Positions 16,849-25,094 of a DNA stretch of 36,957 nucleotides are shown piece by piece. The DNA comes from Rhodospirillaceae bacterium (GTDB lineage Bacteria; Pseudomonadota; Alphaproteobacteria; Thalassobaculales; Thalassobaculaceae). A model generated the notes under the pieces. The model made no database searches. It was not told the origin of the DNA and saw nothing but the letters and a program-made list of their open reading frames with translations. Numbering within the stretch: the first letter of the stretch is position 1; each line of letters opens with the position of its first letter. The stretch spans positions 1-36,957 of the forward strand of contig NZGS01000010.1 of NCBI GenBank assembly GCA_002690995.1. Direction: 5' to 3'. Position numbers and translations under genes: made by a program.

Positions 16849-17715
16849 ATGAAGCTAAGGCAGATGAAAGCGATAGAGACCCCTTATGCAGGGGTGGACA
16901 ACAAAGCGTACGCAAACGAGAAAAAGAGGCTGCAGTTTGAGTTGTTAAATATCCAACAGAGGATACTAGATCAAAAACGGCGCCTCGTTATTATTTTTGA
17001 AGGACGGGACGCCGCGGGAAAAGGTTCCACAATAAAACGTTTTACGGAGAACCTGATGCCAAAACATTATAAAACTGTGGAACTTGGTATTCCGACAAAG
17101 CACGAATCAAAAAACTGGTTCAAGCGTTATGAGCGACATTTTCCTAAACCAGGAGAGATCACTTTTTTTGATCGATCCTGGTATACCCGCGCTTTGATAG
17201 AACCGACTTTGGGCTATTGCTCAAATAGGCAATATCAAAATTTTATGAATAAAGTTTTAGCATGGGAGCACAATCATATTGCTAACGGATTAATTATTAT
17301 CAAATATTATCTCTCGGTTGAGCCAGAGACACAGCTATATAGGCTCGAAAATCGAATAAATGATCCTCTTAGATATTGGAAAATTTCAGACACCGATCTG
17401 TTGGCGCGAAAAGAGTGGGAGGTGTTTACAGGATTTAAAGAGCAAATGTTTAGACACACCTCCTCAAAAATATCACCATGGGTCGTCATCAATGGTAACG
17501 TAAAACGAGAGGCACGATTAACCTCCATGCTATATCTCGTAAGAAAATTCTCGGGACAAGACTACAATCCTCTAACCGGTGATAATATAAAAGACAACCA
17601 TAGTATCAAAGTAAACGGAGTGAAATTTCGAGGCTTAACCTTGCAACAATTCTCTGTTCTAAAAGAATTCAATGATAACAGGGAACTATTTTCAAATTTT
17701 AAAAAAAATAATTAA
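16849..17715 (+). CDS. ppk2: polyphosphate kinase 2 family protein
   Basis: A 288-residue PPK2 domain protein. Walker A is FEGRDAAGKGST (about 50-61), Walker B is TFFDRSWYTRALIEP (about 105-119), and the lid region has NDPLRYWKISDTDLLARKEW, all family hallmarks. PPK2 enzymes move phosphate between polyphosphate and nucleotides; the single domain and length fit class I (NDP to NTP), but class cannot be settled by eye. ATG 16849 has TAGGAG nine bases upstream. The C-terminal 45 residues beyond the usual end (GDNIKDNHSIKVNGVKF...) look like an extension. A candidate Pho box lies just upstream, fitting use of polyphosphate when phosphate is short. Confidence 0.9.
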   Translation: MKLRQMKAIETPYAGVDNKAYANEKKRLQFELLNIQQRILDQKRRLVIIFEGRDAAGKGSTIKRFTENLMPKHYKTVELGIPTKHESKNWFKRYERHFPKPGEITFFDRSWYTRALIEPTLGYCSNRQYQNFMNKVLAWEHNHIANGLIIIKYYLSVEPETQLYRLENRINDPLRYWKISDTDLLARKEWEVFTGFKEQMFRHTSSKISPWVVINGNVKREARLTSMLYLVRKFSGQDYNPLTGDNIKDNHSIKVNGVKFRGLTLQQFSVLKEFNDNRELFSNFKKNN

Positions 17716-17788
17716 AAAAATTTCCTTTATTTGCCATCGACTAAGACATTCATTTGCCATTGTTTTCCGAATCGTTTAAGTGAGGTTT

Positions 17789-18280
17789 ATGTTGTTAGTT
17801 CACAAGCCGAAAACATTATCTGATACTCTGTGCCTTCCTAAGATTAAGTCTGCCGGCGGATTAGTTTTGAATGACGAGAACAACCTTTTGTTAATGCTTA
17901 AAGGTCGCAAGTGGGATATGCCTAAAGGCAGGATTGAATGCGGCGCGTCAAAACAAGAAACGGCACGCCGCGAAGTGGCAGAAGAAACCGGGCTGGAATT
18001 TTGTAAATTATCAATACAGGGGAAATTGGTATCGACTTGGCATACGACCCAACACGATGATTTACGGTATCTCAAGAAAACCCATTGGTACATGATACGT
18101 TATGAAGGTGGAGATGATGCCACTTACCCTCAGATAGACGAGGGCATCTTAGAATGCAGATGGGTCAACACAACTGAGCTGTCAAATTATCTTGGTATTA
18201 TGCGCCTTAGAGTGCGATATGTTATAGATTTTTGGCAGAAAAATTTTTCTAACATTTTACAATCCAATCAGCAGCCCTAG
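17789..18280 (+). CDS. Nudix hydrolase
   Basis: About 163 residues with a Nudix box, GRIECGASKQETARREVAEETGL, at about 48-70. The catalytic REVAEETG core is intact, but the Glu usually found at the seventh position is Ala. The preceding KWDMPKG matches the group that includes diadenosine-polyphosphate and diphosphoinositol/polyphosphate hydrolases. The true substrate is unknown; its place right after ppk2 makes a phosphoanhydride substrate plausible. ATG 17789 is close behind GAGG; GTG 17780 would add three residues. The 60-70 base gap from ppk2 on the same strand allows co-transcription. Confidence 0.8.
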   Translation: MLLVHKPKTLSDTLCLPKIKSAGGLVLNDENNLLLMLKGRKWDMPKGRIECGASKQETARREVAEETGLEFCKLSIQGKLVSTWHTTQHDDLRYLKKTHWYMIRYEGGDDATYPQIDEGILECRWVNTTELSNYLGIMRLRVRYVIDFWQKNFSNILQSNQQP

Positions 18281-18302
18281 TATCTTTATTACAAAATATT
18301 TT

Positions 18303-18328
18303 TAACTAGATTATCTAACTAGATTATC
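18303..18328 (+). repeat. perfect 13-base tandem duplication upstream of arsC-like gene
   Basis: TAACTAGATTATC occurs twice head to tail without a gap, 40 bases before the ArsC-like start. It could be a recent replication slip or a two-site operator; nothing else in the window shares it. Confidence 0.6.
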
Positions 18329-18368
18329 ATTGCCTGGATGCATACAGGTATCAGCAGGGAGCTAATTA

Positions 18369-18716
18369 ATGGGTATTATCATATATCACAATCCCCGTTG
18401 TTCTAAATCTCGGCAGACCCTATCTTTAATTAGGGAGCAAGGACACACTTCAAAGATAATAGAGTATTTAAAAGAGCCACCTAGTGTCTCTGAAATCTTG
18501 AATATTCTCTCACTTTTAAATGTCGAGCCACGCGCTATACTTCGGACAAAAGAAGGACTATATAAAGAGCTCAAGCTATCAAATTCTGAGTTGACGGTTG
18601 ATCAGCTCGTAGAGGCTATTGCTAACAACCCAATTCTCATGGAAAGGCCGATTGTTATAAATGGGAATAAAGCCACAATAGGCCGGCCACCCGAGAAAGT
18701 CTTACCAATTTTGTAA
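18369..18716 (+). CDS. arsC: ArsC family protein (glutaredoxin-dependent arsenate reductase type)
   Basis: A 115-residue ArsC/Spx-fold protein. The start IIIYHNPRCSKSRQTL carries the catalytic Cys11, and the C-terminal MERPIVINGNKATIGRPPEKVLPIL carries the arginines that bind the oxyanion. This matches the ArsC group using glutaredoxin (about 115-140 residues), which reduces arsenate to arsenite. No arsB, acr3 or arsR is adjacent, so an alternative redox role is possible. Arsenate enters cells through phosphate uptake systems, so its place beside phosphate-scavenging genes is sensible, though this is inference. It converges on the dehydrogenase gene with a 14-base gap. Confidence 0.85.
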   Translation: MGIIIYHNPRCSKSRQTLSLIREQGHTSKIIEYLKEPPSVSEILNILSLLNVEPRAILRTKEGLYKELKLSNSELTVDQLVEAIANNPILMERPIVINGNKATIGRPPEKVLPIL

Positions 18717-18730
18717 TCACAAAATAATGT

Positions 18731-19687
18731 TTAGCTAGAGCTTAATACTCTTATCGGCTTGGAACTCTTCCATGCGGAGATATTTTCAATCATTTGAGTG
18801 TAAAATGTTGTGAAGGCCTCTTCAGTGAAATACCCAGTGTGAGGAGTTAGAGTGAGATTGCTCAACTGACGCAGCCTATGGTGAACGGGAAGTGGCTCAA
18901 TCTCGAACACGTCTATACCTGCCCCACGTATTTTCTTTTTTTCAATTGCCTCCACCAACGCATCTTCATTCACTATAGGTCCTCTAGATGTGTTAATTAG
19001 AAAGGCTGATGGTTTCATAGCATCAAACTCAGCTTTATTTACTAAGTTACGGCTCCGGTCACCCAACACCAGATGGATGCTAACAAAATCAGAATTCTTG
19101 AAAAGTTCATCTTTTGAAACTAGTCCAACTCCAACTTCGTCGCAACGCGCCTGTGTTAAATTTGGACTCCAAGCTATTATTTTCATGCCAAAGACCCGCG
19201 CAAATTCTGCAACTCTGGCGCCTATTCTGCCTAATCCTAACAATCCTATCGTTTTACCATACAATTCAATTCCAAGCTGCGTTTGCCATTTACCATCCGA
19301 AAGTGCGTTTGAGTCCTGATGGATATTCCTTGCACAGGCCAGCAATAAGCTCCAAGTGTGCTCTGGAGTTGCTTGAAATGATCCGTCTGTTCCGCATACG
19401 ATAACACCCTGTTTTTCAGCGGCTGCTATATCTATGGAAGCATTTCGCATCCCACTTGTTACAAATAATTCTAAATTAGGAAGCCCTTCAAAAACTTCAG
19501 CAGTAAATGGCGTTCTTTCTCGCATTGCACAAATTACTTCGAAACCCTTTAAACGTTTTATTAACATTGGCGGATCGCTAAAATGACTATTGAAAACCGT
19601 GATATCAAAATCATCCTTTAGCTCATCCCAATCGGCAGAGTTTAAAGACGCTCCGATATAATCATCCAGAATGGCAAGATTTTTCAA
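18731..19687 (-). CDS. D-isomer-specific 2-hydroxyacid dehydrogenase
   Basis: A 318-residue NAD(P)-dependent dehydrogenase. The Rossmann motif GLGRIG is at 151-156. The catalytic residues are R235 in INTSRGPIVNEDAL, E264 in DVFEIEPLP and H283 in TPHTGY. This is the family that includes D-3-phosphoglycerate and hydroxypyruvate/glyoxylate reductases. The N-terminal pattern (LDDYIGASLNSADW) is of the catabolic SerA-like subgroup, substrate unknown. It is the last gene of the leftward block and follows msrB by 48 bases. Whether it belongs to the catabolic pathway upstream is uncertain. Confidence 0.88.
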   Translation of the reverse strand: MKNLAILDDYIGASLNSADWDELKDDFDITVFNSHFSDPPMLIKRLKGFEVICAMRERTPFTAEVFEGLPNLELFVTSGMRNASIDIAAAEKQGVIVCGTDGSFQATPEHTWSLLLACARNIHQDSNALSDGKWQTQLGIELYGKTIGLLGLGRIGARVAEFARVFGMKIIAWSPNLTQARCDEVGVGLVSKDELFKNSDFVSIHLVLGDRSRNLVNKAEFDAMKPSAFLINTSRGPIVNEDALVEAIEKKKIRGAGIDVFEIEPLPVHHRLRQLSNLTLTPHTGYFTEEAFTTFYTQMIENISAWKSSKPIRVLSSS

Positions 19688-19735
19688 AACTAAATCCTCT
19701 AAAAGTTAATTTTTGTAGTGTCGTAGATAGAAAAA

Positions 19736-20125
19736 TTATTCTTTTTCAAGATCTAATGAGGCCGAGTTCATGCAGTATCTAAGGCCTGTCGGCGCTGGCC
19801 CGTCTTCAAATATATGTCCCAAATGGGCGCCACAGTTGGAGCAATGTGCTTCGGTCCGCGTCATAAAGAAACTTCGGTCGACGGTGGTACCAACTGCCTC
19901 CTCTGAGATTGGCGCAAAAAAGCTTGGCCAGCCAGTTCCGGATTCATACTTTGTTTTACTGTCAAACAAAGGTTGACCGCAGCAGACACATTTATATATG
20001 CCAGGGTCTTTATTGGTTGCATACTTTCCTGTCCAAGCCCGTTCCGTCCCATGTTTTCTTGTTACTTCGAACTGGATATCATCTAACTGTTCCCGCCATT
20101 CTGCATCTGTCTTCACAACTTTCAT
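19736..20125 (-). CDS. msrB: peptide-methionine (R)-S-oxide reductase MsrB
   Basis: A 129-residue MsrB. Four zinc cysteines occur as KCVCCG (C46, C49) and HCSNCG (C95, C98). The active-site Cys118 lies in [10 protein letters not shown], and the conserved block [10 protein letters not shown] and [12 protein letters not shown] is complete. It reduces methionine-R-sulfoxide in proteins, probably with thioredoxin. Gene order places it between a CoA-transferase and a dehydrogenase gene on the same strand, with an 82-base gap to the former. It is probably a bystander to the catabolic genes rather than part of their pathway. Confidence 0.95.
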   Translation of the reverse strand: MKVVKTDAEWREQLDDIQFEVTRKHGTERAWTGKYATNKDPGIYKCVCCGQPLFDSKTKYESGTGWPSFFAPISEEAVGTTVDRSFFMTRTEAHCSNCGAHLGHIFEDGPAPTGLRYCMNSASLDLEKE

Positions 20126-20207
20126 TTTATCTACCCCTTACATATTTTGGAACTTACGTAGCTATTTCAACTTATAAATCAAGCAGGCTTAATATTGATA
20201 TATTTTC

Positions 20208-21416
20208 TTAGGCCTTTTTCCGTTCATCCAATGCTACCTCTTTTTTAAATAAATCATCGATCTCGCTTGATGAAAATCCATGTTCTTTTAAAATATCCCT
20301 GCCGTGTTCTCCAAATTTTGGCGGCACATGCCGGATAGAACCGGGGGTTCTTGAGAACTTTATGGGTATACCCCAGCTTTTATACCCATCTTTCTCCACT
20401 CGCATGTTTCTATGTAATGTATGAGGATGAGACATTACATCCTCTGTGTTTCTAATAGGCCCAACAGGAAGTCCGGCTGCCAATAGCTTTTCGCAAAAAG
20501 CTTCTCCATCCACTTCAGCAAATACACCTTCAAGTTCTTTCTTAAGTTCCTGTTTGTTGACCTGGCGATCAGCATTGGTAAGGAAGCGTGGATCATCCCC
20601 CAGTTCGGGTCTCCCTACCTCCTCGCATAATCGCTTCCAAGCTCTGTCATTCCCACCTGCTATAAAAATTTGACAAGTCTTTGTGACAAATAAATCGTAT
20701 GGCGCTATGTTGGGGTGTGGGTTACCGGTAAGCCCGGGTACTTTTCCGCCACTAACAAAATAGTTGGGAACATGCGGGTGCATAAGCGAAAGGCCGCAAT
20801 CGTATAAAGTCATGTCCAAATATTGACCCTTACCAGACTTTTCTCTTTCGAAGAGGGCCATCATTATTGCATTGCCTGCATACAACCCCGTTCCTATGTC
20901 GACCATAGCAAGTCCCAACCGTGTGGGACCACTTTCCTTTGCACCATTTATTGAAAAATGACCTACCATAGCTTGAATAATACCGTCGTATCCCGGGAAT
21001 CCGCCGTAAGGACCATCTGCTCCAAACCCTGAAATTCGACAATGTACAAGCCTAGGGTATTTCTTGCTGAGAACTTCCTCATAACCAAGCCCCCATTTTT
21101 CCATAGAGCCAGTTTTGTAATTTTCAATGATAACGTCCGCATCCTCTAGTAATCTAAGCAGAACATCTTTACCCTCTGCAGACCTAAGATCTAGGCCAAG
21201 GGACCGCTTGTTTCTGTTCACACCTATAAAATAAGCTGCATCATCATCATGAAATGGTGGCCCCCAATCTCTTACTTCATCGCCTTGGGGCGGCTCTATT
21301 TTAATAATTTCAGCGCCATGGTCACCTAACATTTGAGTACAGTAAGGCCCACCTAAAACTCTGGTGCAGTCTATAACTTTTAATCCAGCTAAAGCACCCC
21401 CGTTATTACTCGTCAT
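20208..21416 (-). CDS. CaiB/BaiF (family III) CoA-transferase
   Basis: A 402-residue family III CoA-transferase. The N-terminus GLKVIDCTRVLGGPYCTQMLGDHGAEIIKIEP is classic, VNRNKRSLGLDL follows, and the catalytic aspartate is D173 in LAMVDIGTG, matching Asp169 of formyl-CoA transferase. Such enzymes move CoA between carboxylic acids such as oxalate, succinate, carnitine or mesaconate. The acceptor here is unknown. It lies 70 bases downstream of the two-subunit CoA-transferase genes, on the same strand. Two different CoA-transferases side by side suggest activation of two acids, or of a substrate and a later intermediate, in one pathway. Confidence 0.9.
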   Translation of the reverse strand: MTSNNGGALAGLKVIDCTRVLGGPYCTQMLGDHGAEIIKIEPPQGDEVRDWGPPFHDDDAAYFIGVNRNKRSLGLDLRSAEGKDVLLRLLEDADVIIENYKTGSMEKWGLGYEEVLSKKYPRLVHCRISGFGADGPYGGFPGYDGIIQAMVGHFSINGAKESGPTRLGLAMVDIGTGLYAGNAIMMALFEREKSGKGQYLDMTLYDCGLSLMHPHVPNYFVSGGKVPGLTGNPHPNIAPYDLFVTKTCQIFIAGGNDRAWKRLCEEVGRPELGDDPRFLTNADRQVNKQELKKELEGVFAEVDGEAFCEKLLAAGLPVGPIRNTEDVMSHPHTLHRNMRVEKDGYKSWGIPIKFSRTPGSIRHVPPKFGEHGRDILKEHGFSSSEIDDLFKKEVALDERKKA

Positions 21417-21486
21417 TATATTAAATCCTTATCAGTGGTAATATTTTAGCCAAACTTCGGGTTTCTACTCTGAGAACCGTCCAAAC

Positions 21487-22221
21487 CTACTTGATACCAA
21501 AAACCCGCGATGCGAAAGATGGGTAAATCTCTGATATTTCCCGCGCAACCTCTCCTCTGATTACTTTTAATGTAGCATCATCTGGCGTTTCTGTTTCTGG
21601 GACTTCATTATTGGGCAGTAAAAATTCGAAGCCGGTTTGCTCAAGTATTTCATCAACCGTATGACCCGGGTGAACACTCTCTAATTCGAAGCACTTTTTT
21701 TGTTTATTTACGTGGAACAAACATCGGTCGGTAATAAGTTTGTAAGGTCCCCCAGGGCGATAAATGTCGCCATCTGAAAACCCTGGTGCGCTTATAAAAT
21801 CAACTTCTTTTACTAATGTCCTAGGGGTATGTTCTAGTCTAAATAAAATCACTCTTGGTACAACAAAATACAAATACCCTGAGCCAAAAGAACCCGGGAA
21901 TCTGGCTTTAGGCTGATTATAATCACCAACCGCTACGAGGTTAACATTTGCCTTACCGTCAATTTGAGCTCCACTAAGAAAGAATGCGTCCATTCTTCCC
22001 TGCCCAGCAATGTCAAAAATTTCTTTTCCACCATCACTAAAGAAATTGTTATCTTCACTTCCTAATATAGAAACTCGCATGCTCCCATTACTGCGCGTTC
22101 TAGCCAGTAAAGCTGCGGCGCCTGGTATAGGAGAAGAAGCCCCAACAGCAATGTGTCCTAACCCGTCTAAATTTTTGGAAATGGCATTAATAAGAATTTC
22201 TTCAAGTAATACAGTAGACAT
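21487..22221 (-). CDS. CoA-transferase beta subunit (GctB/IpdB-like)
   Basis: A 244-residue subunit of the family I CoA-transferase fold. Features are IAVGASSPIPGAAALLA, GQGRMDAFFLSGAQIDGKANVNLVAVGDY and RFPGSFGSGYL, then VKEVDFISAPGFSDG near the middle. These resemble the glutaconate CoA-transferase B and IpdB group rather than the 3-oxoacid group. IpdAB hydrolyses a C-C bond in a ring-opened beta-keto CoA ester instead of transferring CoA, so both activities must be considered. A Ser-Glu pair at about 55-56 is the likely counterpart of the catalytic Glu region. It starts six bases after the alpha-subunit stop. Confidence 0.82.
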   Translation of the reverse strand: MSTVLLEEILINAISKNLDGLGHIAVGASSPIPGAAALLARTRSNGSMRVSILGSEDNNFFSDGGKEIFDIAGQGRMDAFFLSGAQIDGKANVNLVAVGDYNQPKARFPGSFGSGYLYFVVPRVILFRLEHTPRTLVKEVDFISAPGFSDGDIYRPGGPYKLITDRCLFHVNKQKKCFELESVHPGHTVDEILEQTGFEFLLPNNEVPETETPDDATLKVIRGEVAREISEIYPSFASRVFGIK

Positions 22222-22227
22222 AAAATT

Positions 22228-23061
22228 CTATTCGGCAGCTTCTGCTTTACTATTATAAATATGCTCGTTCTTATATTGATCGAAACCTTCCGCAGTTTGC
22301 GCAAGTTCAACATAACCCTTTAAATGTTGGTGATCGGAGTCATATCCTCCTGGGATCCCTATAGGCCAAGCACCATTTTTAGCCTCAGCTATGACATTTA
22401 TATAGATACCAGGAATTGCTGCCGCCTTTAGTTGGAGATCTTCCATAATATTGCCCTCTACAATCTCCTCTACAGTGACATATGTCGTTTTGGCGGCATG
22501 CGCCATTAGCATTTGCTCTCTTCGAACGCCAACCCAGACATTTCCGAACTTATCCCCAATTGGAGCATGTATAAGCGCAACGTCTGGCTTAAGTGCAGGT
22601 AAAAATACAATTGGATCATCCTTCTCATCGGCAAATGGATTGTTACCAACTTTCCAATCTTTTCTATTTTTCAAAATATCTGAACCTATCAATCCCCGAA
22701 GAGGAATAAATGGAATGCCTTTTTCAGACGCTTGCAGAGCGGCGTGTATAGCTGGACAGGTCGCATCCATCATTGTTATAGACCCTGATTTTACAGCGGC
22801 CGTAAACCGTGGGGCAAGACCGTATTCGGATAAGGTTACCGCAGCAGTTTCGACAGTCGCCACACAGCCGGCCCCAATCAGCATGTCCGCTTGAAATCCT
22901 AATGACGGAACCCCAACAAGGTGGAGTTCCCTTTTTTGTTGTCGTATCAACGCTCTAACTGCGCTCAATGCGCAGTAAGCATAGTCTGGGGGCAACGCTA
23001 ACTTGGAACCGTCTGGTATCTCTGAAGCAAGTTCTTCAATCGTTAATTCCCTGGCTAACAT
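22228..23061 (-). CDS. CoA-transferase alpha subunit (GctA/IpdA-like)
   Basis: A 277-residue partner of the beta subunit. Typical stretches are SEIPDGSKLALPPDYAYCALSAVRALIRQ, LHLVGVPSLGFQADMLIGAGCV, IPFIPLRGLIGSDILKN and LKPDVALIHAPIGDKFGNVWVG, all seen in the alpha chains of GctAB/IpdAB-type complexes. Alpha and beta are adjacent in the usual order, separated by six bases, and form one enzyme. A 216-base gap upstream, the longest in the leftward block, suggests a separate promoter. A CTAGACA half-site like part of the phnF palindrome lies at 23119-23125. Substrate is unknown. Confidence 0.82.
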   Translation of the reverse strand: MLARELTIEELASEIPDGSKLALPPDYAYCALSAVRALIRQQKRELHLVGVPSLGFQADMLIGAGCVATVETAAVTLSEYGLAPRFTAAVKSGSITMMDATCPAIHAALQASEKGIPFIPLRGLIGSDILKNRKDWKVGNNPFADEKDDPIVFLPALKPDVALIHAPIGDKFGNVWVGVRREQMLMAHAAKTTYVTVEEIVEGNIMEDLQLKAAAIPGIYINVIAEAKNGAWPIGIPGGYDSDHQHLKGYVELAQTAEGFDQYKNEHIYNSKAEAAE

Positions 23062-23277
23062 ATCTCTGATCCTAACTTTAAACTTCTAGCAGCGTCGGGT
23101 TCCTTATTGCAGTTCCCGCTAGACACTGGTGTATTATAGCGTTTCGATGATTATTCGATCAAGCTGATTATCGACACCTAACCTTTTGGCGGTATTCATT
23201 AATTTCTCAAACTAAAATGGAAACAAATATCTAAAAGTACTGATATACATGTTCAAAACCAAGATAAATCTGTATTT

Positions 23278-24060
23278 CTATTGAAACCAACGCAGGCTCA
23301 TGCAGGACAAACCTGCGTCGATTTTACTAATTTCACTTATTCCTAATGGTATTAATTCAAATCCACGTTTTTCAAGTACCTGGATAGTTGCTGGAAATTG
23401 TTGTCCAATAAAAATCTTAGATTTTATTCTAATGGTATTCGCAGCGTTCGACTCTTTCTCCGGTACTATTATTTTATTAAAACCGGACAAGGTTTTTTCA
23501 TCGGCGAGCTTTTCCGTCACTAAAATAGTGTCGCAGTCTATAAGAGAGCAATCTGATTTTAAGTGAAGTACTTCGCTTGGAACCTTACAGATCAAACTCT
23601 TTTTACCTAAATGATTAAGGATTATCCTAAGAGCTTCCGCTCCCTTGCGATCAGTCCTTTGTGATAACCCAATAATTACTGCATCTGGAAGTTGGAGAAC
23701 ATCCCCTCCGTCGACAAACCCATCGTCTAAATAGAAAACATCATGAAAGTTATTTTTAAGCGAGCGTGACAGTATTTCGCCCTCACCGCTTCTTTCTATC
23801 CTAGAGGATTTAAGAACAACAGCAGCCTCGGAAAAAACGAGTGCTGGGTCTTCAATAAACAACGCGTCGGGGAAACCTGGAAGTGGCGCAAGTATTTCAA
23901 CGTCTACACTCTCACTTATCAGTGCTTTGACGTAAACGTCGTGTTCTGCCTTTACAAGTTCATAAGAAGGGTCACCATAGTCAACTGACCGCAGGCCATT
24001 ACTAACTTCTTTCGAGGGAAGTCTAACTATTGCCTTGTTTATATCAAAGAAGTTACCCAC
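23278..24060 (-). CDS. dimethylarginine dimethylaminohydrolase (DDAH)-like amidinohydrolase
   Basis: A 260-residue member of the amidinotransferase/guanidine-modifying superfamily. Visible DDAH positions are the substrate loop FIEDPALVF, DGGDVL (D117), GLSQRTDRKGAE, the catalytic H166 in VLHLKSDCS and the nucleophile C253 in AGLSCMSLRW. DDAH hydrolyses methylated arginines to citrulline and methylamines. Other guanidino acids are possible. The start is GTG 24060, six bases after the BKACE stop, so the two are likely translated together. That pairing is unusual and points to a substrate with a guanidine group or an amidine-bearing keto acid; this is inference. Confidence 0.82.
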   Translation of the reverse strand: MGNFFDINKAIVRLPSKEVSNGLRSVDYGDPSYELVKAEHDVYVKALISESVDVEILAPLPGFPDALFIEDPALVFSEAAVVLKSSRIERSGEGEILSRSLKNNFHDVFYLDDGFVDGGDVLQLPDAVIIGLSQRTDRKGAEALRIILNHLGKKSLICKVPSEVLHLKSDCSLIDCDTILVTEKLADEKTLSGFNKIIVPEKESNAANTIRIKSKIFIGQQFPATIQVLEKRGFELIPLGISEISKIDAGLSCMSLRWFQ

Positions 24061-24066
24061 CGTGTC

Positions 24067-25002
24067 TCAAAACTGAACCAGATCCCCGCCCTTCAAGCCC
24101 AACATTTCGCGCGCTTCCTTAGGAGATGCCACCTCTAAAGACAAATCTTCTATAATTCTTCGTATTTTAGCCACTTGATCTTTATTGGACTCTGCAAGCT
24201 TGCCTTTACCTATGTATAAGCTATCTTCCAAACCCACTCTCACATTGCCTCCAAGCATAGCAGCCATAGTAACAAAATTCATTTGATGGCGCCCCGCCGC
24301 TAAAACCGACCATTGATAATCGTTACCAAACAGCTTATTAGCGATCCTACGCGCGTGCATTAAGTTCTCCTCATCAGCACCAATTCCACCTAATATACCA
24401 AAGATGGACTGGACAAATAGAGGCGGTTTAACCAAACCTCGATCAAGGAAGTGAGCGAGCGTATAAAGGTGTCCAATATCATAACACTCGAACTCAAACC
24501 GCGTTCCATGCCCCTCACCTAGCTCCTTAAGGATGTACTCAATATCTTTGAAAGTGTTCCGAAAAATAAAGTCTCGAGAGTTCTCTAGATATTTTGGTTC
24601 CCAATCATGCTGGAAATCTGACATCTTGTCTAAGATTGGAAAAAGCCCAAAATTCATTGATCCCATATTTAAGGAAGTCATTTCTGGGCTTGCCTTAACG
24701 GCAGCCTCAAGGCGTTGCTGTACAGTCATTCCATGCCCGCCACCAGTTGAAATATTCACAACTGCATCCGTAGCCTGTTTCACTCGGGGAAGAAATTCCA
24801 TAAATACATCTGGGTCCGGAGTAGGACTACCATCCTCTGGGTTTCTTGCGTGAAGATGTATAATTGAAGCGCCCGCTTCCCAGGCACCAATAGATGCATC
24901 AGCGATTTCATCTGGAGTAATGGGTAAATGAGGGCTCATTGTAGGAGTATGAATAGAACCAGTAACAGCGCAGGTAATTATAACTTTATTTGTATCGACC
25001 AT
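24067..25002 (-). CDS. BKACE beta-keto acid cleavage enzyme (DUF849)
   Basis: A 311-residue TIM-barrel enzyme. VIITCAVTGSIHTPTMSPHLP is the family N-terminus. Zinc ligands are H49 and H51 in IIHLHARNPEDG and E259 in VGLEDSLY; TGGGHGM is the phosphate/CoA-proximal loop. BKACE enzymes condense a beta-keto acid with acetyl-CoA and split it into acetoacetate and a new CoA ester. Members act on 3-keto-5-aminohexanoate, dehydrocarnitine and others; specificity depends on active-site residues I cannot place with certainty. It follows the ThDP enzyme by 92 bases and precedes the DDAH-like gene by 6. Confidence 0.9.
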   Translation of the reverse strand: MVDTNKVIITCAVTGSIHTPTMSPHLPITPDEIADASIGAWEAGASIIHLHARNPEDGSPTPDPDVFMEFLPRVKQATDAVVNISTGGGHGMTVQQRLEAAVKASPEMTSLNMGSMNFGLFPILDKMSDFQHDWEPKYLENSRDFIFRNTFKDIEYILKELGEGHGTRFEFECYDIGHLYTLAHFLDRGLVKPPLFVQSIFGILGGIGADEENLMHARRIANKLFGNDYQWSVLAAGRHQMNFVTMAAMLGGNVRVGLEDSLYIGKGKLAESNKDQVAKIRRIIEDLSLEVASPKEAREMLGLKGGDLVQF

Positions 25003-25094
25003 CTAACAACTCCATCCCATAATATTTAGAACCTATTTAACTTCTCGACAATTCGCTAATCTTCTACTTTTTCATTTTGAGTTTCAAAATAATA

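Noticed and set aside
23062-23277. Small gene or RNA in the gap before the CoA-transferase genes
   Set aside because: No credible start and ribosome-binding site, and only a weak TGATTAT direct repeat (23148 and 23165); it is most simply a promoter region.
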